Assembly: GCF_026013565.1 (NCBI RefSeq)
Contig: NZ_JAPDOB010000002.1
Span: forward strand, 310,001-374,000
Reading direction: 5' to 3'
DNA: 64,000 nt
Source of the DNA: Sphingomonas arvum
Lineage (GTDB): Bacteria; Pseudomonadota; Alphaproteobacteria; Sphingomonadales; Sphingomonadaceae
How positions within the stretch are numbered: the first letter of the stretch is position 1; every line of letters starts with the position of its first letter. Below are positions 28,462 to 36,533 of the stretch, piece after piece. Made by a program: the position numbers and the translations under genes. The notes under the pieces are model-generated. The model did not search any database, was not told where the DNA came from, and worked only from the letters and a program-made list of their open reading frames with translations.

Positions 28462-28860
28462 TCAGGCCATGAACGGTGCCACCACCTCGACCGGCACTCG
28501 GATCGGCCGGCCGGCCGCCTTGTCGATGATCGCCCACACGGTGCGGGCGCGGACGCAGACCTTGCCGTCGGCGTTGGTGAACTCCATCAGCCGGTCGAAC
28601 TTGGCGCCCTGCGGCGCGTCGCCGACCCAAGTCGTGCCGGTCACCTGGTCGCCTGCAAACGCGGGTCGGAGATAGTCGATCTCGTGCCGGACAATGACCC
28701 AGATATAGGCCTCGGCGTGCGCCGGGTCGGCCAGGCTGTACCAATGCGCCAGGGCGACCTGCTGGATCCACTGCACCCAGACGGCATTGTTGACGTGGCC
28801 GAGCTCGTCGATGTGCTCGGGCAGGGCGGTCAGGGTCAGGCTGAAGGTCGGACGGGTCAC
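28462..28860 (-). CDS. Acyl-CoA thioesterase, hotdog fold (4HBT type)
   Basis: This 132-residue enzyme hydrolyses acyl-CoA thioesters. It has the 4-hydroxybenzoyl-CoA thioesterase-type motif HIDELGHVNNAVWVQWIQQV with the catalytic Asp, then IVRHEIDYLRPAFAGD. It starts at GTG 28860, which overlaps the TGA of the upstream metallopeptidase gene as GTGA; the upstream part of the frame is just the antiframe of that gene. Substrate chain length cannot be read from sequence. It is the last gene of a three-gene coupled operon. Confidence 0.88.
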   Translation of the reverse strand: MTRPTFSLTLTALPEHIDELGHVNNAVWVQWIQQVALAHWYSLADPAHAEAYIWVIVRHEIDYLRPAFAGDQVTGTTWVGDAPQGAKFDRLMEFTNADGKVCVRARTVWAIIDKAAGRPIRVPVEVVAPFMA

Positions 28861-30221
28861 AGCAGCTCCGGGGTGCGGTCGGGACGAAGGCGGAAGCGGA
28901 TGTTGGCGGCGGTCAGCAGCGCGGTCCAGCCGGTCGGGTCGGGTTGCGGGCGCTCGATCAGCGGGCGGGCGAGGCGGGCAAGGCCGCGGCCCGGGGCAGC
29001 GCGGTCGATCAACAGCAGCCATTCGTCCGCGCTGATCTTGTTGTCCGGATTGACGGCGATCATTCGGCCGACGAAGGCGCCGAAATCGCCACCGGCCGCG
29101 CGTTCGGCCGCCAGCGACAGGACGGCGCCGCAATCGTACCAGGCCTGCGTGGCGCCCCGTTCGCCGGCACCCGCCAGGGCGCCGCGCCGAGTGGCGGCAA
29201 GGCAGCCGTCGAGCGAGCGCTGGAGCGCAGCGCGAGCATCGAACTCGGGTTCCTCGGCGGCGAGGGTGCGGATGGCCAGCAGGTCGGCGCCACCTTCCAT
29301 GATCCAGCTGTCGGCCGTGCGGTCGTATTCAAGCGCCTGGCCGAGCCAGAAGTGGGCGCTTTCGTGCGCAATGAAGCGATGCGCGGCCGAGCGGACCTGG
29401 CGGTCGGAGGTGAGCACCTGGCGGCCGGACATGCGCATCAGCACCAGCCCCTTCAGCACTCCGCCGTTGAGGCTGATGCCCGGGCGCTCGGCGCCGGCCC
29501 AGCTGGCCAGCACGGTGGGCCTGAGCCCGTCGGCGGCCCCAAGCTGGCGGCGGTAACGGGCGAGCACCCGGGGAGTGAAGGTGCGGATGTCGGCGGCGAG
29601 CCAGGCGGGTAGCCCCGCGTCCACGACCGTGGTCATGCCGTCCTGCTCGATCGCGGCTGGAACATCGAACAGGCCGTAGGTGCCGGCGCTGTCCCCAGCC
29701 TGATAGCCGGTCACGTCACCGGCGAGGCGCAGGGAACCGGACGGGCTGGCGAAGCGGACCCGGGTGCCGCTGTCGCCGACGGCCGTGTCGGCCAGGTCGA
29801 CGGGTAGGCGGTCGAGGCCGCTTGGGCTGCTCACCGAGAAGAGTGCGAAATGGCCGTCGAACAGCGCAATGCCGCGCGCGCCGAGGCGGAGCGCCGGGAC
29901 ATAATCGCTGACGAGGTCACCGGTGAACGGCGTCACCCGCACCCGCACGGTGCGGGGCACTGGTCCGCCGGCGGTACCGACCAGCGCGTCGTAGCGGCCG
30001 CGGTGCACCAATTGCACGCCGGGCGTCAGCACCGTCCAGCTAGCCGGCCGCCACGGCTGTCCCCCGACCCGGGCTGGCGCTGAGCGGAAGAAGCCCCAGG
30101 CCGGGGCCGAGCGCGGAAGCTTGAACTCGGCCACGAAGGTTTCGCCGGTGCGGCTGACCCGCACGTCGACCGGCGGGCCGGCGAGCGTGGCGGCCAGGGC
30201 TGCGGCGAGCGCCAGGCTCAA
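28857..30221 (-). CDS. Exported gluzincin-like metallopeptidase
   Basis: The 454-residue protein has a signal peptide (LSLALAAALAATLAG) and a zinc-peptidase-like site: FIAHESAHFWLG (HExxH in the form H-E-S-A-H) followed 20-odd residues later by WIMEGGADLLA, with Glu as third ligand, as in M1-type gluzincins. The N-terminal half is a beta-rich domain without a recognised family. It starts at TTG 30221, which overlaps the oligopeptidase stop as TTGA; the signal peptide begins exactly there. Probably periplasmic. The substrate is unknown. Confidence 0.72.
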   Translation of the reverse strand: MSLALAAALAATLAGPPVDVRVSRTGETFVAEFKLPRSAPAWGFFRSAPARVGGQPWRPASWTVLTPGVQLVHRGRYDALVGTAGGPVPRTVRVRVTPFTGDLVSDYVPALRLGARGIALFDGHFALFSVSSPSGLDRLPVDLADTAVGDSGTRVRFASPSGSLRLAGDVTGYQAGDSAGTYGLFDVPAAIEQDGMTTVVDAGLPAWLAADIRTFTPRVLARYRRQLGAADGLRPTVLASWAGAERPGISLNGGVLKGLVLMRMSGRQVLTSDRQVRSAAHRFIAHESAHFWLGQALEYDRTADSWIMEGGADLLAIRTLAAEEPEFDARAALQRSLDGCLAATRRGALAGAGERGATQAWYDCGAVLSLAAERAAGGDFGAFVGRMIAVNPDNKISADEWLLLIDRAAPGRGLARLARPLIERPQPDPTGWTALLTAANIRFRLRPDRTPELL

Positions 30222-32278
30222 GCGGCGGCGTCCAGCTGGGTCAGCACGAAGGCATATTCCTCCGCCACTTCGCGCAAGCTGTCCCAGCGGCCCGACTTGC
30301 CGCCATGGCCCGCGCCCATGTTGGTCTTAAGCATGAGCAGGTTGGCGTCCGTCTTGCTCGCGCGGAGTTTCGCGGCCCACTTGGCCGGCTCCCAATAGGT
30401 CACGCGCGGGTCGTTCAGCCCGGCGGTGATCAGCATCGGGGGGTAGCACTGCGCCGTGACGTTATCGTACGGGCTGTAGCTGCGCAGGAGGTGAAAGGCG
30501 TCCGGGTCGGTGATCGGATTGCCCCACTCCGGCCACTCGCCGGGGGTGAGCGGCAGCGTGTCGTCGAGCATGGTGCTCACCACGTCCACGAACGGCACGT
30601 CGGCGATCACTGCACCCCACAGCTCGGGGTCGGTGTTGGCGACCACGCCCATCAGCTCGCCGCCCGCCGAGCCGCCCTGGATGGCGATGCGGCCGGGGCG
30701 AGAGAAGCCTTCGGCGACCAGCCCCTTCGCGACGTCGACGAAATCGATGAAGGTGTTGGTGCGCTTGGTCAGCTTGCCATCGAGAAACCACTGGTAGCCA
30801 AGGTCGTCACCGCCCCGGATGTGGGCGATGGCGTAGGCGAAGCCGCGGTCGAGCAGGCTTAGCCGCGCGGTCGAGAAGCTGGGCGGGATGGCGTGGCCGT
30901 AGGCACCGTAGGCATAGATGAACAGCGGCTGCGAGCCATCCTTCCTGTAGCCGCGCTTGTAGACCACGCTGGCGGGGACCAGCGTCCCGTCGCGCGCCGG
31001 CAGCATCAGCCGCTCGGTGGCGTACTGGCTGGCGTCGTAGCCGGACGGAATCTCCTGCACCTTGCGGGTGATGAGTTCGCGGGTGCGCGGGTCATAGTCG
31101 TAGACGGTCCCGGGCGTTACCATCGACGTGTAGCCGATGCGGTAGGTGTCCGGCGCATATTCCGGATTGCTGCCGAAACTGGCGGTGTAGCTCGCCTCCG
31201 CAAAGGGAATGCGTTCTTCCGCGCCGCTGGCGTAGTCGCGCAGGGTGAGCTGGTCGAGGCCGTCGACCCTGGTGGTAAGCGCCAGATGGTCGCGGAAGGC
31301 GGCAAGGCCGCGCAGGTAGGTGCGGTCGGAGCCGGGGATGACTTCCTCCCACTCGCCCGGGGCGGCGGGGTCCGCGCTGGCGACGCGAAAGTTGACGTGG
31401 GTGTCGTTGGTGAGGATCCAGAGCCGGCCATGGGCAGCGTCGGCCTGGTACTCGCGACCTGTCCGCCGGGGCGAGATCAGGGTCGGCGGGGCGGTTGGAT
31501 CGTCGGCGGGGACGAAGCGCACCTCGCTGGTGGTATTGTCGCCGGTGGCGATGAAGATCAGGCTGCGGTCGTGGCTGCGGCTGACGCCAACGGAGAAGCC
31601 GAGGTCGTCCTTCTCCTCATAGAGGGTGACGGTCTCCTCCCGCGGCGCGCCGACCCGGTGGTAGCGGGCGCGGTAGCTGCGCCAGTTGTCGTTGACCTCC
31701 GTGAAGACGATGCCGCTGCTGTCGGCGGTCCAGACGGGGGAGCCGATGCCAACCTCGGTGACGGTCTCCAGGTCCTTGCCCGAGGCGAGGTCGCGGATGC
31801 GGAGCTTGAAGCGTTCGGATCCGTCGTCGTCGACCAGGGTGGCGGCGAGCTTGCCGTCCGGGCTGATGGAAAACGCGCCGAGGCGGAAGTATTGCTTGCC
31901 CTCTGCCTCCGCGACTTCGTCGAAGATCAGCTGGTCGTCGCCACCGGTCGCGAGCTTGCGATGCCATTGCCGGTATTGTGCCCCGGGCTGGAACGCCCAC
32001 CAGGTGAGCCAGTCTCCGTCCTTGACGGGCACGGAGCTGTCGTCTTCCTTCTGGCGGCCCTTGAGTTCCTGGAACAGGGTTTCGATGAGGTTCTCGTGCG
32101 GCGCCTTCCACGCCTCGAAGTAGGCATTTTCGGCGTTCAGATAGGCAAGGACGTCCGGGTCCTCGACCTTGGGGTAGCCGGGGTCGCGCAACCAGTGCCA
32201 CGGGTCCTCGACGGTGACGCCGTGGCGTTCGTAGCTGTAGGGGCGCTGGGGGGCTTGCGGCGGCGGGGACAAGGTCAT
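30218..32278 (-). CDS. S9 family prolyl oligopeptidase (oligopeptidase B type)
   Basis: The 686-residue serine peptidase has an N-terminal seven-bladed beta-propeller (HGVTVEDPWHWLRDPGYPKVEDPDVLAYL) and a C-terminal alpha/beta hydrolase domain with the nucleophile in IAIQGGSAGGELMG, an Asp in ITAGLNDPRVTYWEP and a His in NMGAGHGGKSGR. Oligopeptidase B cuts short peptides after basic residues. ATG 32278 is preferred over 32326. It is the first gene of a coupled operon with the gluzincin-like peptidase and the thioesterase, and is divergent from aminopeptidase P with only 46 bases between. Confidence 0.93.
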   Translation of the reverse strand: MTLSPPPQAPQRPYSYERHGVTVEDPWHWLRDPGYPKVEDPDVLAYLNAENAYFEAWKAPHENLIETLFQELKGRQKEDDSSVPVKDGDWLTWWAFQPGAQYRQWHRKLATGGDDQLIFDEVAEAEGKQYFRLGAFSISPDGKLAATLVDDDGSERFKLRIRDLASGKDLETVTEVGIGSPVWTADSSGIVFTEVNDNWRSYRARYHRVGAPREETVTLYEEKDDLGFSVGVSRSHDRSLIFIATGDNTTSEVRFVPADDPTAPPTLISPRRTGREYQADAAHGRLWILTNDTHVNFRVASADPAAPGEWEEVIPGSDRTYLRGLAAFRDHLALTTRVDGLDQLTLRDYASGAEERIPFAEASYTASFGSNPEYAPDTYRIGYTSMVTPGTVYDYDPRTRELITRKVQEIPSGYDASQYATERLMLPARDGTLVPASVVYKRGYRKDGSQPLFIYAYGAYGHAIPPSFSTARLSLLDRGFAYAIAHIRGGDDLGYQWFLDGKLTKRTNTFIDFVDVAKGLVAEGFSRPGRIAIQGGSAGGELMGVVANTDPELWGAVIADVPFVDVVSTMLDDTLPLTPGEWPEWGNPITDPDAFHLLRSYSPYDNVTAQCYPPMLITAGLNDPRVTYWEPAKWAAKLRASKTDANLLMLKTNMGAGHGGKSGRWDSLREVAEEYAFVLTQLDAAA

Positions 32279-32324
32279 GGCCACCCTTTGCCAACGAAGG
32301 CGCGCGCGGGCTAGAGACTTGGCC

Positions 32325-34136
32325 ATGTCCAGTCATGCCGATCGCCTCGCCGCCCTCCGCCGCCAGCTTGCCGAGCAGAGCCTCGACGGGTTCGTCGTCC
32401 CGCTGACCGACGAGCACATGAGCGAATATGTCGGCAGCTACGCCCAGCGGCTGGCGTGGCTGACCGGGTTCGAGGGCTCGGCCGGGTCGGCGGTGGTACT
32501 GCCGGAGGAAGCGGCCATCTTCACCGACGGACGCTACACGCTTCAAGTGCGCAGCCAGGTCGACGGTGAGCACTGGAGCTACCAGTCGGTGCCGGAGACC
32601 AGCATCGCCGGGTGGCTGAAGGAGCATGCGCCGGAAGGTGGGCGGATCGGCTATGATCCGTGGCTGCATCGGCGCGACTGGGTGACGCAGGCGACCGAGG
32701 CGCTGAAGGCGCGCGGCGCCACGCTGGTGGCGGTGCGCGACAATCCGATCGACCGGGTGTGGGCCGACCGGCCGGAGGCGAGCAAGGCCACCCTTGTGGT
32801 GCAGCCGGAGCGGCTGGCTGGGCGCAGCAGCGCCGCCAAGCGGCAGGAGATCGCGGACTGGCTGACAGGGCAGGGCGCGGACGCAGCGGTGCTGGCGGCG
32901 CTGGATTCGATCGCATGGACGTTCAACGTGCGGGGCACGGACGTTAGCCATACGCCGGTCGCGCTGGCCTATGCGCTGGTTCACGCGGATGGGACGGCCG
33001 ACCTGTTCGTTGCGGGCGAGAAGGTCACGCCGGAGCTGACGCAGCACCTGGGCAACGGGGTGCGGCTGCATGAGCGGGCGGCATTCGAAGGTGCGCTTGC
33101 GGAGCTCGGCGGCAAGACGGTCGCGGTGGATGCGGAGCGGTCGGTGGCGGCGATCTTCGAGGCGCTCGAAGCGGCTGGCGCGAAAGTGGTGCCGGTGCGC
33201 GATCCGACCGTGCTGCCGCGGGCGATCAAGAATGAGGCGGAGCTGGCGGGGCATCGCACGGCTCAGGCGCGCGACGCGGTGGCGATGACCCGCTTCCTCA
33301 AGTGGGTCGAGGAGCAGGCGCCGGGCGGCGAGCTGGACGAGCTCACGGCGTCGGACAAGCTGGAGGCGCTGCGGCGGGAATATCCGGAGCTCAAGGACCT
33401 GAGCTTCGACAGCATCTCGGGCGCGGGTCCGAACGGCGCGATCGTTCACTATCGCTCGAGCGAGAAGACCAACCGCAAGCTTGAAAGCGGGTCGCTCTAC
33501 CTGATCGACTCGGGCGGACAGTATGAGGACGGCACCACTGACATCACCCGGACGGTCGCGGTGGGCGAGCCGACCGCCGAGATGCGCGACCGGTTCACGC
33601 GGGTGCTGCAGGGGCATATCGCCATCGCCACCGCCGTGTTTCCCAAGGGCACACGCGGTGGGCAACTGGACAGTTTCGCGCGGCGGCCGCTGTGGGAGGC
33701 AGGGCTGGATTATGCCCATGGCACCGGCCACGGCGTCGGCAGCTTCCTGTCGGTGCACGAGGGTCCGCAGCGCATCTCGCCGCCGGGCGGGGCGTTCGCC
33801 GGCGCTGACGAGCCGCTGCAGGCGGGCATGATCCTGTCGAACGAGCCCGGCTACTACAAGGCGGGCGAGTACGGTATCCGGATCGAGAACCTGGTGCTGG
33901 TCGTCGACCGGCAGATCGCGGGCGCGGAAAAGGAGATGCTCGGGTTCGAGACGCTGACCTTCTCGCCCATCGACCGGCGGCTGATCGTTCAAGAGATGCT
34001 GTCGGCGGCGGAGCTGCAGTGGCTCGACGCTTATCATGCCGAAGTGCTGGCGAAAGTCGGACCGGGGCTTGGGGCCGAGGAACGCGCCTGGCTGGAAGCG
34101 CAGTGCCGGCCGTTGGGAGACGAGCGAAATGCCTAG
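32325..34136 (+). CDS. Xaa-Pro aminopeptidase (aminopeptidase P)
   Basis: This 603-residue metallopeptidase removes an N-terminal residue before proline. It has two creatinase-like N-terminal domains and a C-terminal pita-bread domain with the five metal ligands: Asp-Asp in LIDSGGQYEDGTTDITRT, His in YAHGTGHGVGSFL, Glu in ILSNEPGYY and Glu in YGIRIENLV. ATG 32325 gives the usual N-terminus (MSSHADRLAALRRQ). Length matches the long eukaryote-like form. Likely cytoplasmic. Confidence 0.94.
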   Translation: MSSHADRLAALRRQLAEQSLDGFVVPLTDEHMSEYVGSYAQRLAWLTGFEGSAGSAVVLPEEAAIFTDGRYTLQVRSQVDGEHWSYQSVPETSIAGWLKEHAPEGGRIGYDPWLHRRDWVTQATEALKARGATLVAVRDNPIDRVWADRPEASKATLVVQPERLAGRSSAAKRQEIADWLTGQGADAAVLAALDSIAWTFNVRGTDVSHTPVALAYALVHADGTADLFVAGEKVTPELTQHLGNGVRLHERAAFEGALAELGGKTVAVDAERSVAAIFEALEAAGAKVVPVRDPTVLPRAIKNEAELAGHRTAQARDAVAMTRFLKWVEEQAPGGELDELTASDKLEALRREYPELKDLSFDSISGAGPNGAIVHYRSSEKTNRKLESGSLYLIDSGGQYEDGTTDITRTVAVGEPTAEMRDRFTRVLQGHIAIATAVFPKGTRGGQLDSFARRPLWEAGLDYAHGTGHGVGSFLSVHEGPQRISPPGGAFAGADEPLQAGMILSNEPGYYKAGEYGIRIENLVLVVDRQIAGAEKEMLGFETLTFSPIDRRLIVQEMLSAAELQWLDAYHAEVLAKVGPGLGAEERAWLEAQCRPLGDERNA

Positions 34137-34212
34137 AAAGCGCTTGGTGCCGCTACTCGCCCTGACGGTGATCTTCCTCGGGGTCGCGGTTGTGTTCGGG
34201 ATTTTCCGCTAG
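34129..34212 (+). CDS. Possible 27-residue membrane miniprotein
   Basis: An ATG 8 bases before the end of the aminopeptidase P gene opens MPRKRLVPLLALTVIFLGV, a basic start plus one hydrophobic helix, and ends at TAG 34210-34212. It looks like a translationally coupled miniprotein, but its sequence is the complement of the C-terminal part of the 48-residue gene on the other strand, so one of the two may be a shadow. No homologue is recalled. Confidence 0.3.
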   Translation: MPRKRLVPLLALTVIFLGVAVVFGIFR

Positions 34213-34299
34213 GCGGGTAGCGCGGGCCTGTGCCTTGCGCCGGCGCAGGTTCTCGCGAAGTTGCGCGGCGAGGCGCTCGGCTTTGTCCTCCTTGCTCAT
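34153..34299 (-). CDS. Small basic/acidic helical protein (48 aa)
   Basis: The frame MSKEDKAERLAAQLRENLRR...HRQGE has an amphipathic, highly charged helix resembling short conserved proteins of sphingomonads (AERLAAQLRENLRRRKAQAR). Function unknown; a nucleic-acid or protein-binding role is possible. ATG 34299 is preferred over 34335. It overlaps the putative 27-residue ORF on the plus strand. Confidence 0.5.
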   Translation of the reverse strand: MSKEDKAERLAAQLRENLRRRKAQARATRLAENPEHNRDPEEDHRQGE

Positions 34300-34358
34300 T
34301 CTCTTTCCTTGACATGGGGCGAGCGCCACGGCCATAGGCCCGCCCGTCCTTCAGACAT

Positions 34359-34432
<74 letters not shown>

Positions 34433-34433
<1 letters not shown>

Positions 34434-34479
34434 CCATCGCCGATCAGCGACCCTCCGGGGGAGGGTCGCAGGCGATGGT
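34433..34479 (+). terminator. Two-tier inverted repeat after tRNA-Thr
   Basis: An outer 9-bp stem (ACCATCGCC 34433-34441 / GGCGATGGT 34471-34479) encloses an inner 10-bp stem (GCGACCCTCC 34447-34456 / GGAGGGTCGC 34460-34469) with a 3-base loop. There is no T tract, but such a structure can stop polymerase or define the tRNA 3' end for processing. The remaining bases to 34556 hold only the start region of the threonine aldolase gene. Confidence 0.55.
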
Positions 34480-34556
34480 CCGCCGGATGGCGGTTTCGGC
34501 AAGCGCAAGTTGAAGAACTGACTGGACCCGGGCTTTCGCCCGGGTACATGCGCGCC

Positions 34557-35561
34557 ATGCGTTTCTTTTCCGACAATGCCGCGCCCGCCCACCCTGCCGT
34601 GCTCGACGCGTTGGCCGCTGCCAACAGCCTCGACACCGCGTATGACGGCGATGCCTGGACCCAGCGGCTCGATGCCGCCTTCTCCGACCTGTTCGAAACG
34701 CCGGTCAGCGCGCTCTGGGTGACCACCGGCACCGCCGCCAATTGCCTGGCGTTGGCGGCGATGGTCCCACCGTATGGCGGCGTGCTGTGTCACCGCGAGG
34801 CGCACATCAATGTCGATGAGGCTGGCGCGCCCGAGTTCTTCACGGCGGGCGCCAAGCTGCTGCTGGTCGACGGCCCGGGCGCCAAGCTGACCGTCGACGC
34901 GGTCGAGAAGGCGCGCAGCCGCATCCGGGCCGACGTGCACCAGGTGCAGCCGCACGCTCTGTCGATCACCAATGCCAGCGAATATGGCCTGACCTACTCG
35001 CCGGACGAGACGGCGGCTCTCGGCGAGTGGGCCCGGAGCCATAAGCTGCGCTTTCACCTCGACGGGGCGCGTTTCGCCAATGCTGTCGTGTCGACCGGCG
35101 CCAGCCCGGCCGACCTCACCTGGCGGGCGGGGGTCGAGGCGCTGAGCTTCGGCTGCGTGAAGAATGGCGGGCTGTCGGCCGAGGCGCTGGTCCTGTTCGA
35201 CCGCGACCTGGCCGACACGGCCCGGCGGCTGCGCAAGCGTTCCGGGCACTTGCTCAGCAAGGGGCGGTACCTCGCCGCCCAGCTGCTGGCGATGATCGAC
35301 GGAGACGTCTGGCTGGCCAACGCCCGCAACGCCAACGAGGCGGCGCGGCGGCTGGCGAGCGCCGCCGGGGCTGAGCGGCTGGTCCACCCGGTGGAGGCCA
35401 ACGAAGTGTTCATCCGCCTGTCCGCCGACGAGGCCGCGCGGCTGCGCGGGCAAGGCTTCGACTTCTACGACTGGGGTGTCGGCGAGGCGCGGCTGGTGAC
35501 CAGCTGGGACCAGGACCTGGCCGCGGTCGACCGGCTGGCCGACGCCATCCGCGGCCTGTGA
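34557..35561 (+). CDS. Low-specificity L-threonine aldolase family (PLP)
   Basis: The 334-residue PLP enzyme splits threonine or allo-threonine to glycine and acetaldehyde. Visible elements are MRFFSDNAAPAHPAVL, VTTGTAANCLAL, FHLDGARFANA (PLP-contacting Asp) and the PLP lysine in SFGCVKNGG (Lys202). The V-K-N-G form marks the aldolase subgroup common in sphingomonads. ATG 34557 is preferred; ATG 34548 is three codons upstream. Its TGA overlaps the GTG of the exporter as GTGA. Coupling to a DMT exporter hints at amino-acid efflux. Confidence 0.87.
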   Translation: MRFFSDNAAPAHPAVLDALAAANSLDTAYDGDAWTQRLDAAFSDLFETPVSALWVTTGTAANCLALAAMVPPYGGVLCHREAHINVDEAGAPEFFTAGAKLLLVDGPGAKLTVDAVEKARSRIRADVHQVQPHALSITNASEYGLTYSPDETAALGEWARSHKLRFHLDGARFANAVVSTGASPADLTWRAGVEALSFGCVKNGGLSAEALVLFDRDLADTARRLRKRSGHLLSKGRYLAAQLLAMIDGDVWLANARNANEAARRLASAAGAERLVHPVEANEVFIRLSADEAARLRGQGFDFYDWGVGEARLVTSWDQDLAAVDRLADAIRGL

Positions 35562-36487
35562 AGGACGTCGACGGACGGCCGGTTGGCGGCGTCCTCCTTC
35601 CGTTCACGATCTTCACCCTGATCTGGGGCTCGACCTGGATCGTCATTCGGGACCAGCTCGGAGCGGTGCCGCCGCAGTGGTCGGTGACCTACCGTTTCAT
35701 CATCGCCGCCGCCGCCATGTTCGCGATCGCGGTGGCCAAGAAGAGCCCGCTGCGGCTCCAACGGCGTGATTGGTGGGTGGTCGCGGCGATCGGCACCTTC
35801 CAGTTCTGCGTCAACTTCAACTCGGTCTATGTCGCGGAGCACTTCATCACCTCCGGGCTGGTGGCAACGGTGTTTGCCCTGCTGCTGATCCCCAATAGCC
35901 TGTTCGCCTGGGCTTTGCTCGGCCAACGGCCGGGCGGGCGGTTCATGGCATGTTCGGGGATCGCCATCGCCGGCATCGGCCTGCTGTTCTGGCAGGAACT
36001 GCAGCGCGACCAGGCCAACAGCATCGCAGTGATCGCCGGTATCGGGTGGACCCTGCTGGGCGTGGTCGGCGCGTCGATCAGCAACGTGCTGCAGGCGACC
36101 GAGCGGGCGCGGCACATCCCGATCCTGACCCTGCTCGCCTGGGCGATGCTGGTGGGGGCGGTCACGGACGGGCTGGTGGCGATCGCGGTGGCCGGAGCGC
36201 CGGTGCTCGACCCGCGACCGAGCTATTGGGCGGGCCTGGCCTACCTGGCGGTGCTGGCGTCGGCCCTGTGCTTCACCCTCTACTTCCCGGTGGTGCGCAA
36301 GATCGGGCCGGGCCGGGCCGCGTACAGCAGCGCGCTGGTGCCGATCGTCGCCATGGCCCTGTCCACCATCTTTGAAGGGTACCGCTGGACCTTGCTGTCG
36401 GCCGCCGGCGCGGCGCTGGCGATCGGCGGCATCGTGCTGGCGCTGCTCAGCCGACGGCCGGCGGTCCCGGCGCCGTCCTCGGACTAA
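35558..36487 (+). CDS. DMT superfamily (EamA-type) transporter
   Basis: This 309-residue inner-membrane protein has about ten hydrophobic helices in two EamA repeats: LPFTIFTLIWGSTWIVIRD...TYRFIIAAAAMFAI in the first and a second set from residue 160. Members export amino acids or metabolites. It starts at GTG 35558, overlapping the aldolase stop by 4 bases. The substrate cannot be deduced; the neighbour suggests threonine, glycine or related compounds. Confidence 0.9.
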   Translation: MKDVDGRPVGGVLLPFTIFTLIWGSTWIVIRDQLGAVPPQWSVTYRFIIAAAAMFAIAVAKKSPLRLQRRDWWVVAAIGTFQFCVNFNSVYVAEHFITSGLVATVFALLLIPNSLFAWALLGQRPGGRFMACSGIAIAGIGLLFWQELQRDQANSIAVIAGIGWTLLGVVGASISNVLQATERARHIPILTLLAWAMLVGAVTDGLVAIAVAGAPVLDPRPSYWAGLAYLAVLASALCFTLYFPVVRKIGPGRAAYSSALVPIVAMALSTIFEGYRWTLLSAAGAALAIGGIVLALLSRRPAVPAPSSD

Positions 36488-36533
36488 GCGCAAGGGCTAG
36501 CGCCGGGCTGGCCGCAGACCTAAGTCGGGCGCC

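Noticed and set aside
31617-34037. An 806-codon minus-strand open frame across the oligopeptidase and aminopeptidase P genes
   Set aside because: It reads across two well-supported genes in shadow frames and has no recognisable motif.
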